From the NCBI GenBank assembly GCA_003551965.1, contig PUOC01000033.1, positions 1-37,713 on the forward strand: 37,713 nucleotides of DNA. The letters run 5' to 3'. Source of the DNA: Clostridiales bacterium (GTDB lineage Bacteria; Bacillota; Limnochordia; Darwinibacteriales; B1SED10-159). Every line of letters starts with the position of its first letter. The stretch's first letter is position 1. Shown one piece after another: positions 1 to 6,900 of this stretch. The position numbers and the translations under genes were made by a program. The notes beneath the pieces were generated by a model that worked only from the letters and a program-made list of their open reading frames with translations, was not told where the DNA came from and ran no database searches.

Positions 1-2
1 AC

Positions 3-1133
3 AACATCACCGACTACTACCGGATCGATCCCCATTTCGGTGATCTGGAGACTTGCCGGCAACTGGTGCAGAAATGCCATCAGCGAGACATCCGGGTCCT
101 TTTTGATGCGGTGTTCAATCACTGCGGTTATGAGTTCTTTGCCTTTCAGGACGTCATAAAAAACGGCAGAAAATCGCAATACTGGGATTGGTTTCGCATT
201 GAAGGAGACACTGTCAAGACCGATCCTCCCAACTACGAGACTTTTGCCGACGGCATTTGGACCATGCCCAAACTCATGACCCAGAACCCCGAAGTCCGGG
301 AGTACTGCCTCAATGTGGCAGAATACTGGATACAGGAGTGTGACATTGACGGCTGGCGGCTGGATGTGGCCAATGAAGTTGACCACGATTTCTGGAGAGC
401 GTTTCGAAAGCGGGTGAAGGCTGCAAAACCCGATGCTCTGATTGTGGGCGAGGTCTGGCACGAAGCTTCTGCGTGGGTCCAAGGCGACCAGTTCGATTCG
501 GTGATGAACTATCCCTTTGCAGACGCATGCACGGCGTTCTTTGCCGAACAGTCCATTTTGGCGGAGACGTTCGCGCACCGCCTGGCCAAGGTGCAAATGA
601 ACCAACAGCAGGTGGTGAACCGAGCCATGTACAACCTCTTCGGCAGCCATGATACGCCGCGGTTTCTCACGTTGGCCGGTGAGCGGCGGGAAAAGCTGAA
701 ATTAGCAGCGGGCTTTGCCCTTACCTATGAAGGGGCACCCATGATCTACTATGGCGATGAAGTGGGCATGGTCGGCGACAATGACCCCGACTGCCGCCGC
801 GGCATGATCTGGGACAACAAGCGGCAGGACAGACAGCTGCTGCAGTGGTATATGGATCTCATTGCGCTGCGGCGGTCGCAGCCGCTGTTGAAAACCGGAC
901 ACTGCCGTATTGCAGCAGCTGACAGCATTCGCAATCTGATCGCCTTTGTCCGCTATGATGACAGCCAGCAGCTTTTGGTAGTGTTCAACAACTCCGATCA
1001 GGAGCAGTCCCTGGACCTCGGCGAAATATCTTGGCCCCTGCAGCCGCCGAAGGCGGTCCGAGACCTTTTAACCGGCCGCAAGGCGTCAGAGTCCGTGTCC
1101 CTGCAGCCCAACCAGATGATGGTTCTGCAGTAG
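3..1133 (+). CDS. Alpha-amylase family glycoside hydrolase (GH13, neopullulanase/cyclomaltodextrinase-like), 5' end outside the window
   Basis: The reading frame is open from base 3, so the window holds the last 376 codons. Counting from the in-frame GTG at 66, the GH13 signature regions are all present: region I DAVFNHCG (residues 14-21), region II GWRLDVAN with the nucleophile Asp100, region III GEVWH with acid/base Glu129, and region IV FGSHDTPR with Asp196. The upstream residues DYYRIDPHFGDL match the entry to the catalytic barrel in neopullulanases and cyclomaltodextrinases, so the GTG at 66 is internal and not the true start. The end (residues about 290-355) is the beta-rich domain C. 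No signal peptide can be judged because the start is missing. The likely role is intracellular hydrolysis of maltodextrins or cyclodextrins; exact substrate is inference. It converges on the met operon across a shared terminator. Confidence 0.9.
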   Translation, partial: NITDYYRIDPHFGDLETCRQLVQKCHQRDIRVLFDAVFNHCGYEFFAFQDVIKNGRKSQYWDWFRIEGDTVKTDPPNYETFADGIWTMPKLMTQNPEVREYCLNVAEYWIQECDIDGWRLDVANEVDHDFWRAFRKRVKAAKPDALIVGEVWHEASAWVQGDQFDSVMNYPFADACTAFFAEQSILAETFAHRLAKVQMNQQQVVNRAMYNLFGSHDTPRFLTLAGERREKLKLAAGFALTYEGAPMIYYGDEVGMVGDNDPDCRRGMIWDNKRQDRQLLQWYMDLIALRRSQPLLKTGHCRIAAADSIRNLIAFVRYDDSQQLLVVFNNSDQEQSLDLGEISWPLQPPKAVRDLLTGRKASESVSLQPNQMMVLQ

Positions 1134-1136
1134 AAA

Positions 1137-1173
1137 GACAGCCATGATCCTGTATTGCGGGATCATGGCTGTC
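1137..1173. terminator. Bidirectional intrinsic terminator between the amylase gene and metQ
   Basis: A perfect 14-bp stem (GACAGCCATGATCC at 1137-1150 with GGATCATGGCTGTC at 1160-1173) has a 9-base loop. It starts three bases after the amylase stop codon. T-rich sequence follows it on the plus strand, and TTTCTAC follows on the minus strand, so it can end both convergent transcripts. The T tracts are short, so termination efficiency is uncertain. Confidence 0.75.
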
Positions 1174-1269
1174 TTCACTTTCCGTCCAGGCTCCTACCCA
1201 GCCGGTAGAAGCACGAGCAGTGGGGATCGATTTCGGTTTTGGCTCCCACGGCGTTTCCAAGCTCTCGTT

Positions 1270-2058
1270 CTAGAACGTGGGAACAACGCTGCCTTCGTAG
1301 GTTTCCAGGATGAAATCACGGATTGCATCGCTCTGCATGGCAGCAGCCAAGGCCAGGATAGCATCATCTTCTTCACGCCCCGCCTGCACCGCGACCACAT
1401 TGACATAGGGAGAGTCTTCACCTTCCAGGAACAGAGCGTCTTCTGTGGGTACGAGCCCCGCCTGCAGGGCATAGTTGCCGTTGATAACCGCTGCATCCAC
1501 GTCATCTAGGGAACGTGTCAGTTGGGCTGCTTCCAGTTCGTGAAACCGGAAGTCGTAGGGATTGTCGGTGATATCAAAGATGGTAGGTTCAATGCCGGCC
1601 GCTTCGTCCACGGTCAACAGGTCGGCCTCCTGCAGCAGCAGCAGGGCACGACCGCCGTTTGTGGGATCGTTAGGAATGGCGATTTGATCGCCGGAACCCA
1701 GTTCCTCCAACGTGTCGATGCGGCTGCTGTAGACGCCTAACGGTTCAATATGCACGCCGACCACTTCGACCAAGTCGGTGCCCCGATCGGCATTGAACGT
1801 CTCCAAGTAGGGAACGTGCTGGAAGAAGTTGGCATCTAGTTCTCCGTCATCAAGGGCTAGGTTTGGCTGCACATAGTCGGTGAACTCGATGATCTCCAAG
1901 GTAATACCTTCCTCTTCCAAAATCGGTGCGACCTGTTCTAAGATTTCTCCGTGGGGAACCGGGGTGGCGCCAATCCGGACGACTTCGGCCGAGGCAGCGA
2001 AGGAAACACCAGCCAAAAGAGAAAGAACCAGCATCAGAACCAATAAATGTCTGCGCAT
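1270..2058 (-). CDS. metQ: MetQ-like methionine ABC transporter substrate-binding protein
   Basis: This 262-residue protein belongs to the NLPA/MetQ family, which binds methionine outside the membrane and delivers it to the MetNI transporter. Family features are visible: DANFFQHVPYL at 75-85, IPNDPTNGGRALLLL at 128-142 and NGNYA at 193-197. The start is the ATG at 2058, with AAAGGAG nine bases upstream; a longer frame to 2124 would overlap metI and lacks a ribosome site. Residues 1-24 form a signal peptide ending in SFAASA, but the usual lipobox cysteine is absent: the sequence runs LLAGVSF where LAGC is expected, and the protein has no cysteine at all. It is the third gene of metN-metI-metQ, 35 bases after metI, under the SAM-I riboswitch. 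Methionine specificity rests on the riboswitch and neighbours; other NLPA proteins bind different ligands. Confidence 0.93.
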   Translation of the reverse strand: MRRHLLVLMLVLSLLAGVSFAASAEVVRIGATPVPHGEILEQVAPILEEEGITLEIIEFTDYVQPNLALDDGELDANFFQHVPYLETFNADRGTDLVEVVGVHIEPLGVYSSRIDTLEELGSGDQIAIPNDPTNGGRALLLLQEADLLTVDEAAGIEPTIFDITDNPYDFRFHELEAAQLTRSLDDVDAAVINGNYALQAGLVPTEDALFLEGEDSPYVNVVAVQAGREEDDAILALAAAMQSDAIRDFILETYEGSVVPTF

Positions 2059-2093
2059 GAAAAACAACTCCTTTTGAAGTATATTGTGAAGGT

Positions 2094-2750
2094 CTACCGC
2101 TTGTTGACTCTGCGGGAAACCCAATCACCTAACGTCTGCACACCCTGTACTAGTACCACGAGGATGACGACGGTCTGGAGCATAATGTCGCCGCGAAAGC
2201 GCTGGTAGCCAAAGCGGATGGCAAGGTCACCCAATCCGCCGCCGCCTATGGCGCCGGCCATGGCCGAGAAGCCTACCAGACTGACAGCGGTCAGGGTAAA
2301 ACCAAGTACCAATGAGGGCATGGCTTCGGGAAGAAGCACTTTGCGGATGATCTCAGCCGGCGTCGAGCCCATGGCCTGGGCTGCTTCGATTACGCCGGAG
2401 TCCACTTCCTTGAGGGCACTTTCCACAAGACGGGCCACAAAGGGTATTGCTGCCACAGTGAGGGGTACGATGGCAGCGGTGGTGCCGATGGACGTGCCGG
2501 CCACCATGCGGGTGAACGGTATGATAGCGACCATTAAAATGATAAAGGGAATGGAACGCCCTACGTTCACAACCGCACCGATGACCTTATTAAGCGGCAG
2601 ATTCTGCAGAATATGGCCTTTGTCCGTTGTCGTCAGAAGCACACCCAGGGGCAGGCCGATGATGTGTGCGATGCCCACGGATATGGCCACCATATAGAGC
2701 GTTTCTTTGGTCGCATCCCAGAGCATCTGATTGGTCATGGAGTCAAACAT
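2094..2750 (-). CDS. metI: MetI methionine ABC transporter permease
   Basis: The 218-residue integral membrane protein is the usual length for MetI (MetP in Bacillus), the permease half of the D/L-methionine importer. About five hydrophobic segments are visible, starting at residues 18-38 and ending near 190-208. The ATPase-contacting EAA loop reads EAAQAMGSTPAEIIRKVLLP at 122-141. A glycine-rich segment follows near 165-178, as in the family. The ATG at 2750 lies inside the end of metN: the two genes share eight bases (ATGTTTGA), which suggests translational coupling. It lies in the SAM-controlled metNIQ operon. Confidence 0.95.
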   Translation of the reverse strand: MFDSMTNQMLWDATKETLYMVAISVGIAHIIGLPLGVLLTTTDKGHILQNLPLNKVIGAVVNVGRSIPFIILMVAIIPFTRMVAGTSIGTTAAIVPLTVAAIPFVARLVESALKEVDSGVIEAAQAMGSTPAEIIRKVLLPEAMPSLVLGFTLTAVSLVGFSAMAGAIGGGGLGDLAIRFGYQRFRGDIMLQTVVILVVLVQGVQTLGDWVSRRVNKR

Positions 2751-3768
2751 CTTGAAAAACCTCCACTTCTACATCTTGCGACTGCAGGTAGTTGACGGCT
2801 TGGTCCACCAAATCGGCCTCTCCAGAAATCTCCAACAGCAGCATGCCGAAGGGGATATCTTTCATCTGGTCAATGCGGCCGAAGAGGATGTTGGCATTGA
2901 CGGGATGCCTCTTCACCATGTCGGAGATCAGAGGCTCGTGAGCTCCTGGCCCCACAAAGCTCAGTTTCAGGATCCTACGGCAGTCGCCGTTGCTCTTCTC
3001 CGGACGTTGGAGGAGGTCGGGAGGTATGCGGACTTCCATGGTATCCTGGAGCATGCGGCGGGTGGCCTGCGACTTCGGTTTGGTGAAAACGTCAATTACT
3101 CGGCCTTCCTCTTGGATGATGCCGTGTTCCAGCACGGCAACCATATCGCAAATTTCTTGGATGACGGGCATTTCGTGGGTAATCAGCACGATCGTAAGCC
3201 CCATCTGCTGGTTGATTTCCTTCAGCAGCTGCAGCACAGACTTGGTTGTCTCTGGGTCCAGGGCCGAGGTGGCCTCGTCGCAGAGCAGAACTTGGGGCTC
3301 ATTGGCTAAGGCACGGGCGATGCCCACACGCTGCTTTTGGCCGCCGCTCAACTGTGCAGGATAGGCATGGGCTTTGTCTTCCAATCCTACCAGCTTCAGC
3401 ATCTCTTCCACCCGCGTCTTTGTCTCGGTTTTGTCGGCACCGGCTAGTTCCAACGGATAGGCAATATTGCCCGCTGCCGTTCTAGAGGACAGCAGGTTGA
3501 AGTGCTGGAAAATCATGCCCATGCGCTTGCGGGCGCTCCGCAGCTGCCGAGACGAAAGTGATGTAACCTCTGTATCATCTACCCAAATCTGGCCGCTGGT
3601 CGGCCGCTCAAGCAGATTGATGCAGCGGACCAAGGTAGACTTGCCGGCACCGCTTTGGCCGATTACGCCGAAAACCTGCCCCTTGGGGATGTCCAAATCG
3701 ATGCCGCGCAGGGCATGCACCTGGTTCTTGCCTTCAAATGTTTTATACAAGCCTCGCAGTCGAATCAC
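2743..3768 (-). CDS. metN: MetN methionine ABC transporter ATP-binding protein with NIL domain
   Basis: The ATPase drives methionine uptake with MetI and MetQ. From the GTG at 3768 it has 341 residues. Walker A GQSGAGKS is at 37-44, the signature LSGGQ at 140-144, Walker B VLLCDEATS at 160-168 and the switch histidine at 198. Residues about 266-340 form the C-terminal NIL domain, which in E. coli MetN binds methionine and gives trans-inhibition. The GTG start is preferred because an AGGAGG lies about 12 bases upstream and family members begin with I-x-L-x-x-L-x-K-x-F. The longer frame to 3822 would run through the riboswitch terminator hairpin, so its first 18 codons are not credible. It is the first gene of the operon. 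Confidence 0.95.
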   Translation of the reverse strand: MIRLRGLYKTFEGKNQVHALRGIDLDIPKGQVFGVIGQSGAGKSTLVRCINLLERPTSGQIWVDDTEVTSLSSRQLRSARKRMGMIFQHFNLLSSRTAAGNIAYPLELAGADKTETKTRVEEMLKLVGLEDKAHAYPAQLSGGQKQRVGIARALANEPQVLLCDEATSALDPETTKSVLQLLKEINQQMGLTIVLITHEMPVIQEICDMVAVLEHGIIQEEGRVIDVFTKPKSQATRRMLQDTMEVRIPPDLLQRPEKSNGDCRRILKLSFVGPGAHEPLISDMVKRHPVNANILFGRIDQMKDIPFGMLLLEISGEADLVDQAVNYLQSQDVEVEVFQDV

Positions 3769-3784
3769 CGGCGACAGCCACCTC

Positions 3785-3819
3785 CTAAAAAAGAAAACCT
3801 CTTCACAAAGAAGAGGTTT
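3785..3819 (-). terminator. Riboswitch-controlled intrinsic terminator before metN
   Basis: On the minus strand AAACCTCTTC (3819-3810) pairs perfectly with GAAGAGGTTT (3804-3795) around a 5-base loop and is followed by a T-rich run over 3794-3785. The upstream arm can instead pair with the GAAGAGG at 3847-3841, which is the 3' strand of riboswitch helix P1 and the bases just after it. The hairpin is therefore the expression platform of the SAM-I element. Confidence 0.93.
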
Positions 3820-3840
3820 CACAAACGAAATGCTGTGAGT

Positions 3841-3952
3841 CCTCTTCTCATCTCTCCGGGATTGCGCTCCCAGCAGGAATTGGCACCTTGCAGCAGTGCT
3901 GCCGGTTGCCGGGCTTCATCGGGCCAGTCCCTCCACCTCTCTGGATAAGAAG
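3841..3952 (-). ncRNA. SAM-I (S-box) riboswitch controlling metNIQ
   Basis: Read on the minus strand, the element holds the conserved SAM-I landmarks in order: CTTCTTATC opening P1 (3952-3944), CAGAGAGGTGGAGGGACTGG, then CCCGATGAAGCCCGGCAACC, AAGGTGCCAATTCC, and a closing GATGAGAAG (3852-3844). P1 pairs over nine positions with one G-U pair. SAM binding stabilises P1 and should let the downstream terminator form. Without SAM, the 3' strand of P1 with its AGG extension can pair with the 5' arm of the terminator and allow read-through. This places methionine uptake under direct SAM feedback. Confidence 0.97.
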
Positions 3953-3984
3953 AATGTATTTGTGCGCTGGATAATTTATCTTTT

Positions 3985-4013
3985 AGTATAGTGCGCATCA
4001 CTTTGTTTGTCAA
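3985..4013 (-). promoter_or_regulatory. Sigma-A promoter of the metNIQ operon
   Basis: On the minus strand a perfect -35 TTGACA (4013-4008) and a -10 TATACT (3990-3985) are separated by 17 bases. Transcription would begin about 25 bases before P1 of the SAM-I riboswitch, the spacing expected for such leaders. Confidence 0.92.
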
Positions 4014-4034
4014 TGGTTCGCGGTGGTATTTTGA

Positions 4035-4056
4035 AAGGATTGTTCAAGGATTGTTC
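4035..4056. repeat. Tandem 11-bp direct repeat upstream of the met promoter and degS
   Basis: AAGGATTGTTC occurs twice back to back (4035-4045 and 4046-4056). The 11-bp period is one helical turn, so two protein monomers would bind the same face of DNA. It lies 22 bases upstream of the met -35 box and about 120 bases before degS, in the divergent intergenic region. No protein can be assigned; the rest of the region (4057-4176) shows a T8 tract and no clear degS promoter. Confidence 0.5.
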
Positions 4057-4176
4057 AATGGCGTCTCCACAGAAAGCAGGTTTTTTTTACCGCGTCAAGA
4101 AAGATAATAGTTGATTTCCAGGACGGACAATATCTTTCGGTACAGAGGTACGTACGACCAAGGTGGTGGATGATGT

Positions 4177-5367
4177 ATGGCGGATAGGACATCGCTGGAA
4201 AGCCGAGTAGAAGAAATTCTAGATCATACGATGGGTGCGCTGCGGCGGGGAAGGGAACAGATGTATGGAATTGCCGAAACTGCCCGCACAGAATACAACA
4301 GAATTGTGGCATCCATTGAAGAGTTGAAGAAAGAAATTGAGCACTGGATCACCGAAGTCGATCATCTGGAGCGCGAATTTCGCCGCGTCCGCCGCCGTCT
4401 CTATGAGGTAAGCCAGCATTATGACCAATACTCCGAACAGGAGAAAAAGGAAGCATACGAAGAGGCTGATGATGTGCGGGAACGCCTCACTGTGGCCAGA
4501 GAACGGGAAACTCATCTGCGGGTGCGCCGAGACGACCAGGAGCGGGCATTGCTTAAGGTTCGCGACCTAGTGGAGCGCACAGATGGTCTCATGTCTCAAG
4601 TGGGTGTGGCACTGGATTTTCTCGAAGGCAACCTGCAGGATATCAATGAGCAGATTGAGGGGCTAAGGGCCCGCCGCCAGATCGGCAAAAAAATCATCCG
4701 TGTCCAGGAAGAGGAGCGCAAGCGGGTGGCACGGGAAATCCATGATGGTCCTGCACAGGACTTGGCCAATGTGGTGCTGAAAGCGGACATCTGCGAGCGA
4801 ATGCTGTCTTCTGATGAACGCACGGCGGCCATTGCCGAACTGCGCGAGCTGAAAGGTATGGTCAAAGACAGTCTCAAAGAAGTGCGGCGCATCATCCATA
4901 ACCTGCGTCCAATGGCCTTAGACGATCTCGGCCTTGTACCCACGGTCAAACGCTACGTCTCTGACATCCGGCTCCAGCAATGGGCGCAGGTCCACACATC
5001 GATCCTTGGGAGCGAGCGGCGTCTGCCTTCGGAAGTGGAAGTGGCTGTGTTCCGGACCATGCAGGAAGCACTCAACAACATCCGCAGGCACGCCGAAGCG
5101 GATAATGTCTGGCTGCGCCTGGAATATCTGGCCGAAGAACTGGCTGTGTGTATTGAGGACGACGGACGGGGGTTTGCCCGTCACCAGAATACAGCGTCGT
5201 CTGGACCCCATGACCATTTCGGTCTCCTGAACATGAGGGAACGTGTGGAGATGCTCGGGGGAACATGCCAGGTGGAAAGCAGTCTCGGCCGGGGTACAAG
5301 GGTACTGCTGCGAATACCTTTAACGGATACAGAAGGAGGAGCCGAGCATGGAGGCAGGGGCAATTAA
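4177..5367 (+). CDS. degS: DegS-like cytoplasmic sensor histidine kinase
   Basis: The 396-residue protein has the DegS layout. Residues about 5-165 form a long charged coiled-coil sensor domain with no membrane segments. Next comes a HisKA_3 dimerisation/phosphoacceptor segment, RKRVAREIHDGPAQDLANVV (181-200), with phosphorylated His189. The HATPase domain follows: N box EALNNIRRH near 298-306, G1 DDGRGF at 328-333 and G2 GRGT at 371-374. The family autophosphorylates and transfers phosphate to the response regulator DegU, controlling exoenzymes, motility, biofilm and competence in Bacillus. The ATG at 4177 has AGGTGG about ten bases upstream. Its end overlaps degU by 20 bases, so the pair is co-translated. 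The signal sensed cannot be inferred. Confidence 0.93.
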   Translation: MADRTSLESRVEEILDHTMGALRRGREQMYGIAETARTEYNRIVASIEELKKEIEHWITEVDHLEREFRRVRRRLYEVSQHYDQYSEQEKKEAYEEADDVRERLTVARERETHLRVRRDDQERALLKVRDLVERTDGLMSQVGVALDFLEGNLQDINEQIEGLRARRQIGKKIIRVQEEERKRVAREIHDGPAQDLANVVLKADICERMLSSDERTAAIAELRELKGMVKDSLKEVRRIIHNLRPMALDDLGLVPTVKRYVSDIRLQQWAQVHTSILGSERRLPSEVEVAVFRTMQEALNNIRRHAEADNVWLRLEYLAEELAVCIEDDGRGFARHQNTASSGPHDHFGLLNMRERVEMLGGTCQVESSLGRGTRVLLRIPLTDTEGGAEHGGRGN

Positions 5368-6025
5368 GGTGCTGATTGCCGATGACCACAGCTTGCTGCG
5401 CCAGGGATTGGCGCGTTTGATAGAGCGCGAAGAGCGGATTACCGTGGTCGGCCAGGCCGCCAACGGGCAGGAGGCGGTGGAAATGGTGGGGGAGACTTTC
5501 CCGAATGTGGTCCTGATGGACATCAGCATGCCCGTCTGCAACGGCATCGAAGCCACTTGGATCATCCGCCGCCGTTGGCCATCGGTACAGGTACTGGCAT
5601 TGACAATCCACGACGATGAAGGGTATATTTCGGAGATGATCCGCGCCGGGGCCCGCGGCTATGTGCTCAAAGATGCTGAGCCGGACAATGTGTTTCAGGC
5701 CATCTACCGCATACACGACGGGGAGACCTTCTTCCCGCCCGACTTGATGGAAAAAGTCATGGAGCGGTTTCACTACCTCAGTTCTGAACAGAGCCCGCAC
5801 AGCAGTGTCCCATCCCACCAAGAGCCATTGACCCGGAGAGAATTGGATGTGTTGGAGTGCATCGTAAAAGGCCTCAGCAACAGAGAAATTGCTTCGGCCC
5901 TTTATATCAGTGAAAAGACTGTGAAAAACCATATAACGAGCCTGCTGCGAAAACTACACGTCAGCGATCGCACCCAGGCCGCTGTTCTTGCGGTGCAGAG
6001 CGGCATGATTCGGGGCGGCGGCTAA
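5348..6025 (+). CDS. degU: DegU-like response regulator (NarL/FixJ family)
   Basis: The 225-residue regulator has a receiver domain (residues 1-120) with acidic pocket Asp12/Asp13, phosphoacceptor Asp58 in LMDISMP and conserved Lys108 in YVLKDA. A linker leads to a LuxR-type helix-turn-helix at about 158-220, whose recognition region reads LSNREIASALYISEKTVKNH. It would be phosphorylated by the adjacent DegS and bind DNA. AAGGAGGA precedes the ATG at 5348 inside the end of degS. In B. subtilis DegU sits in the same neighbourhood as comFA and flagellar genes and controls both, so those genes here are candidate targets by analogy. The TAA stop at 6023-6025 touches the stop codon of the convergent gene. 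Confidence 0.93.
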   Translation: MEAGAIKVLIADDHSLLRQGLARLIEREERITVVGQAANGQEAVEMVGETFPNVVLMDISMPVCNGIEATWIIRRRWPSVQVLALTIHDDEGYISEMIRAGARGYVLKDAEPDNVFQAIYRIHDGETFFPPDLMEKVMERFHYLSSEQSPHSSVPSHQEPLTRRELDVLECIVKGLSNREIASALYISEKTVKNHITSLLRKLHVSDRTQAAVLAVQSGMIRGGG

Positions 6026-6724
6026 CTAGGCTTCGGTTTTTTGATAGTGCTGGGTTTCCACATGCCCCAGCAGTTCCAGTTCGTTTATCACCAAACGGAA
6101 GCGACTGTTAAGAACGGCTGCGGCCTGCTTACACATTTCCATCCGTTTGAGATATATTTCGAAATAATCCATGACCTGGGAGATACTTTGATCGAAGGTG
6201 ATATCCAGTGTAATGGTGCCATTTTCGGTATCAACAAAGAGATCTGAATCTTCAATGGCCAGGTTCACGCGGTCGTGGATATCCGGTGGCCCTGCATGCA
6301 GGCGGTGCACCCGTGTCCGGTGGGCATCGCTTTTGTCGGCTAGAATCAATGCCGCTGTAAGCGGACTGATGGGTTCACCGATTTCTTCTTCATGATTGGC
6401 TATGGCCGTGGTGATGGTGGCGACCTCTTCGATATCCATGCCCATGTTGCGCAATTCGGCAAAAACAATGTTTGCTCCGGTTACACCGTGATGTTTCCGG
6501 TTGTGCATATTGCCGATGTCGTGAAGATAGCCAGTAATGGCAGCTATTTCGACCATTCGTTCATCGAATCCGAGATCGCGCATGATCTGGGCTGTCTTAT
6601 GGGAAACGAACGTAACGTGGCGCATGCCGTGTTCTGTATACCCTCGGGCCCGCAAGTACTCGTTGGCTTTGGCAATCATCGTTTGGAAATTTTTGTTTTG
6701 GCGGATGTCCTTTAATGTCAGCAA
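6026..6724 (-). CDS. HD-domain phosphohydrolase
   Basis: The 232-residue protein carries a metal-binding HD domain: His36 after HGMR, His68-Asp69 in YLHDIGN, His78/His79 in RKHHG, His111 in IANHEEE and Asp130 in ILADKSD. Such domains hydrolyse phosphoester bonds in nucleotides or nucleotide second messengers; the substrate here is not determinable. The C-terminal part (about 160-225) is a separate alpha/beta segment with no recognised motif. The start is the TTG at 6724, with AAAGGAGGG eight bases upstream. It faces degU tail to tail with no intergenic base and no terminator hairpin between them. A sigma-A-like promoter lies at 6759-6787, divergent from comFA. Confidence 0.85.
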   Translation of the reverse strand: MLTLKDIRQNKNFQTMIAKANEYLRARGYTEHGMRHVTFVSHKTAQIMRDLGFDERMVEIAAITGYLHDIGNMHNRKHHGVTGANIVFAELRNMGMDIEEVATITTAIANHEEEIGEPISPLTAALILADKSDAHRTRVHRLHAGPPDIHDRVNLAIEDSDLFVDTENGTITLDITFDQSISQVMDYFEIYLKRMEMCKQAAAVLNSRFRLVINELELLGHVETQHYQKTEA

Positions 6725-6758
6725 CGAAGAAGCCCTCCTTTACGTTGAATTATCTACT

Positions 6759-6787
6759 AGTATATCGAAAAACATCCCAGAAGTCTA
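6759..6787 (-). promoter_or_regulatory. Probable sigma-A promoter of the HD-domain gene
   Basis: On the minus strand TAGACT (6787-6782; four of six matches to TTGACA) and TATACT (6764-6759; five of six to TATAAT) are separated by 17 bases. The leader to the TTG start would be about 28 bases and include the AAAGGAGGG. Confidence 0.7.
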
Positions 6788-6828
6788 TTTACCGATGGCC
6801 GCGCTGCGTGGTGGGCGGCATGTTTGAC

Positions 6829-6857
6829 TTGAAAAATCAGAAAACATCGAATATAAT
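6829..6857 (+). promoter_or_regulatory. Sigma-A promoter of comFA-comFC
   Basis: TTGAAA (6829-6834) and a perfect TATAAT (6852-6857) are separated by 17 bases. The predicted start point is near 6864, so starts of comFA further upstream, including the ATG at 6856 that overlaps the -10 box, would not be on the message. Confidence 0.8.
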
Positions 6858-6900
6858 GTATTCAAAAGGAGATGATGCCGGTATCAATGGTTTCCGCATC

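Noticed and set aside
5072-5932. A 286-codon minus-strand frame across degS and degU
   Set aside because: It is antisense to two clear two-component genes and has composition typical of a shadow frame.
6823-6857. TTGACT at 6823-6829 as the -35 of comFA
   Set aside because: Its spacing to TATAAT is 22 bases; TTGAAA at 6829-6834 gives 17 and is preferred.
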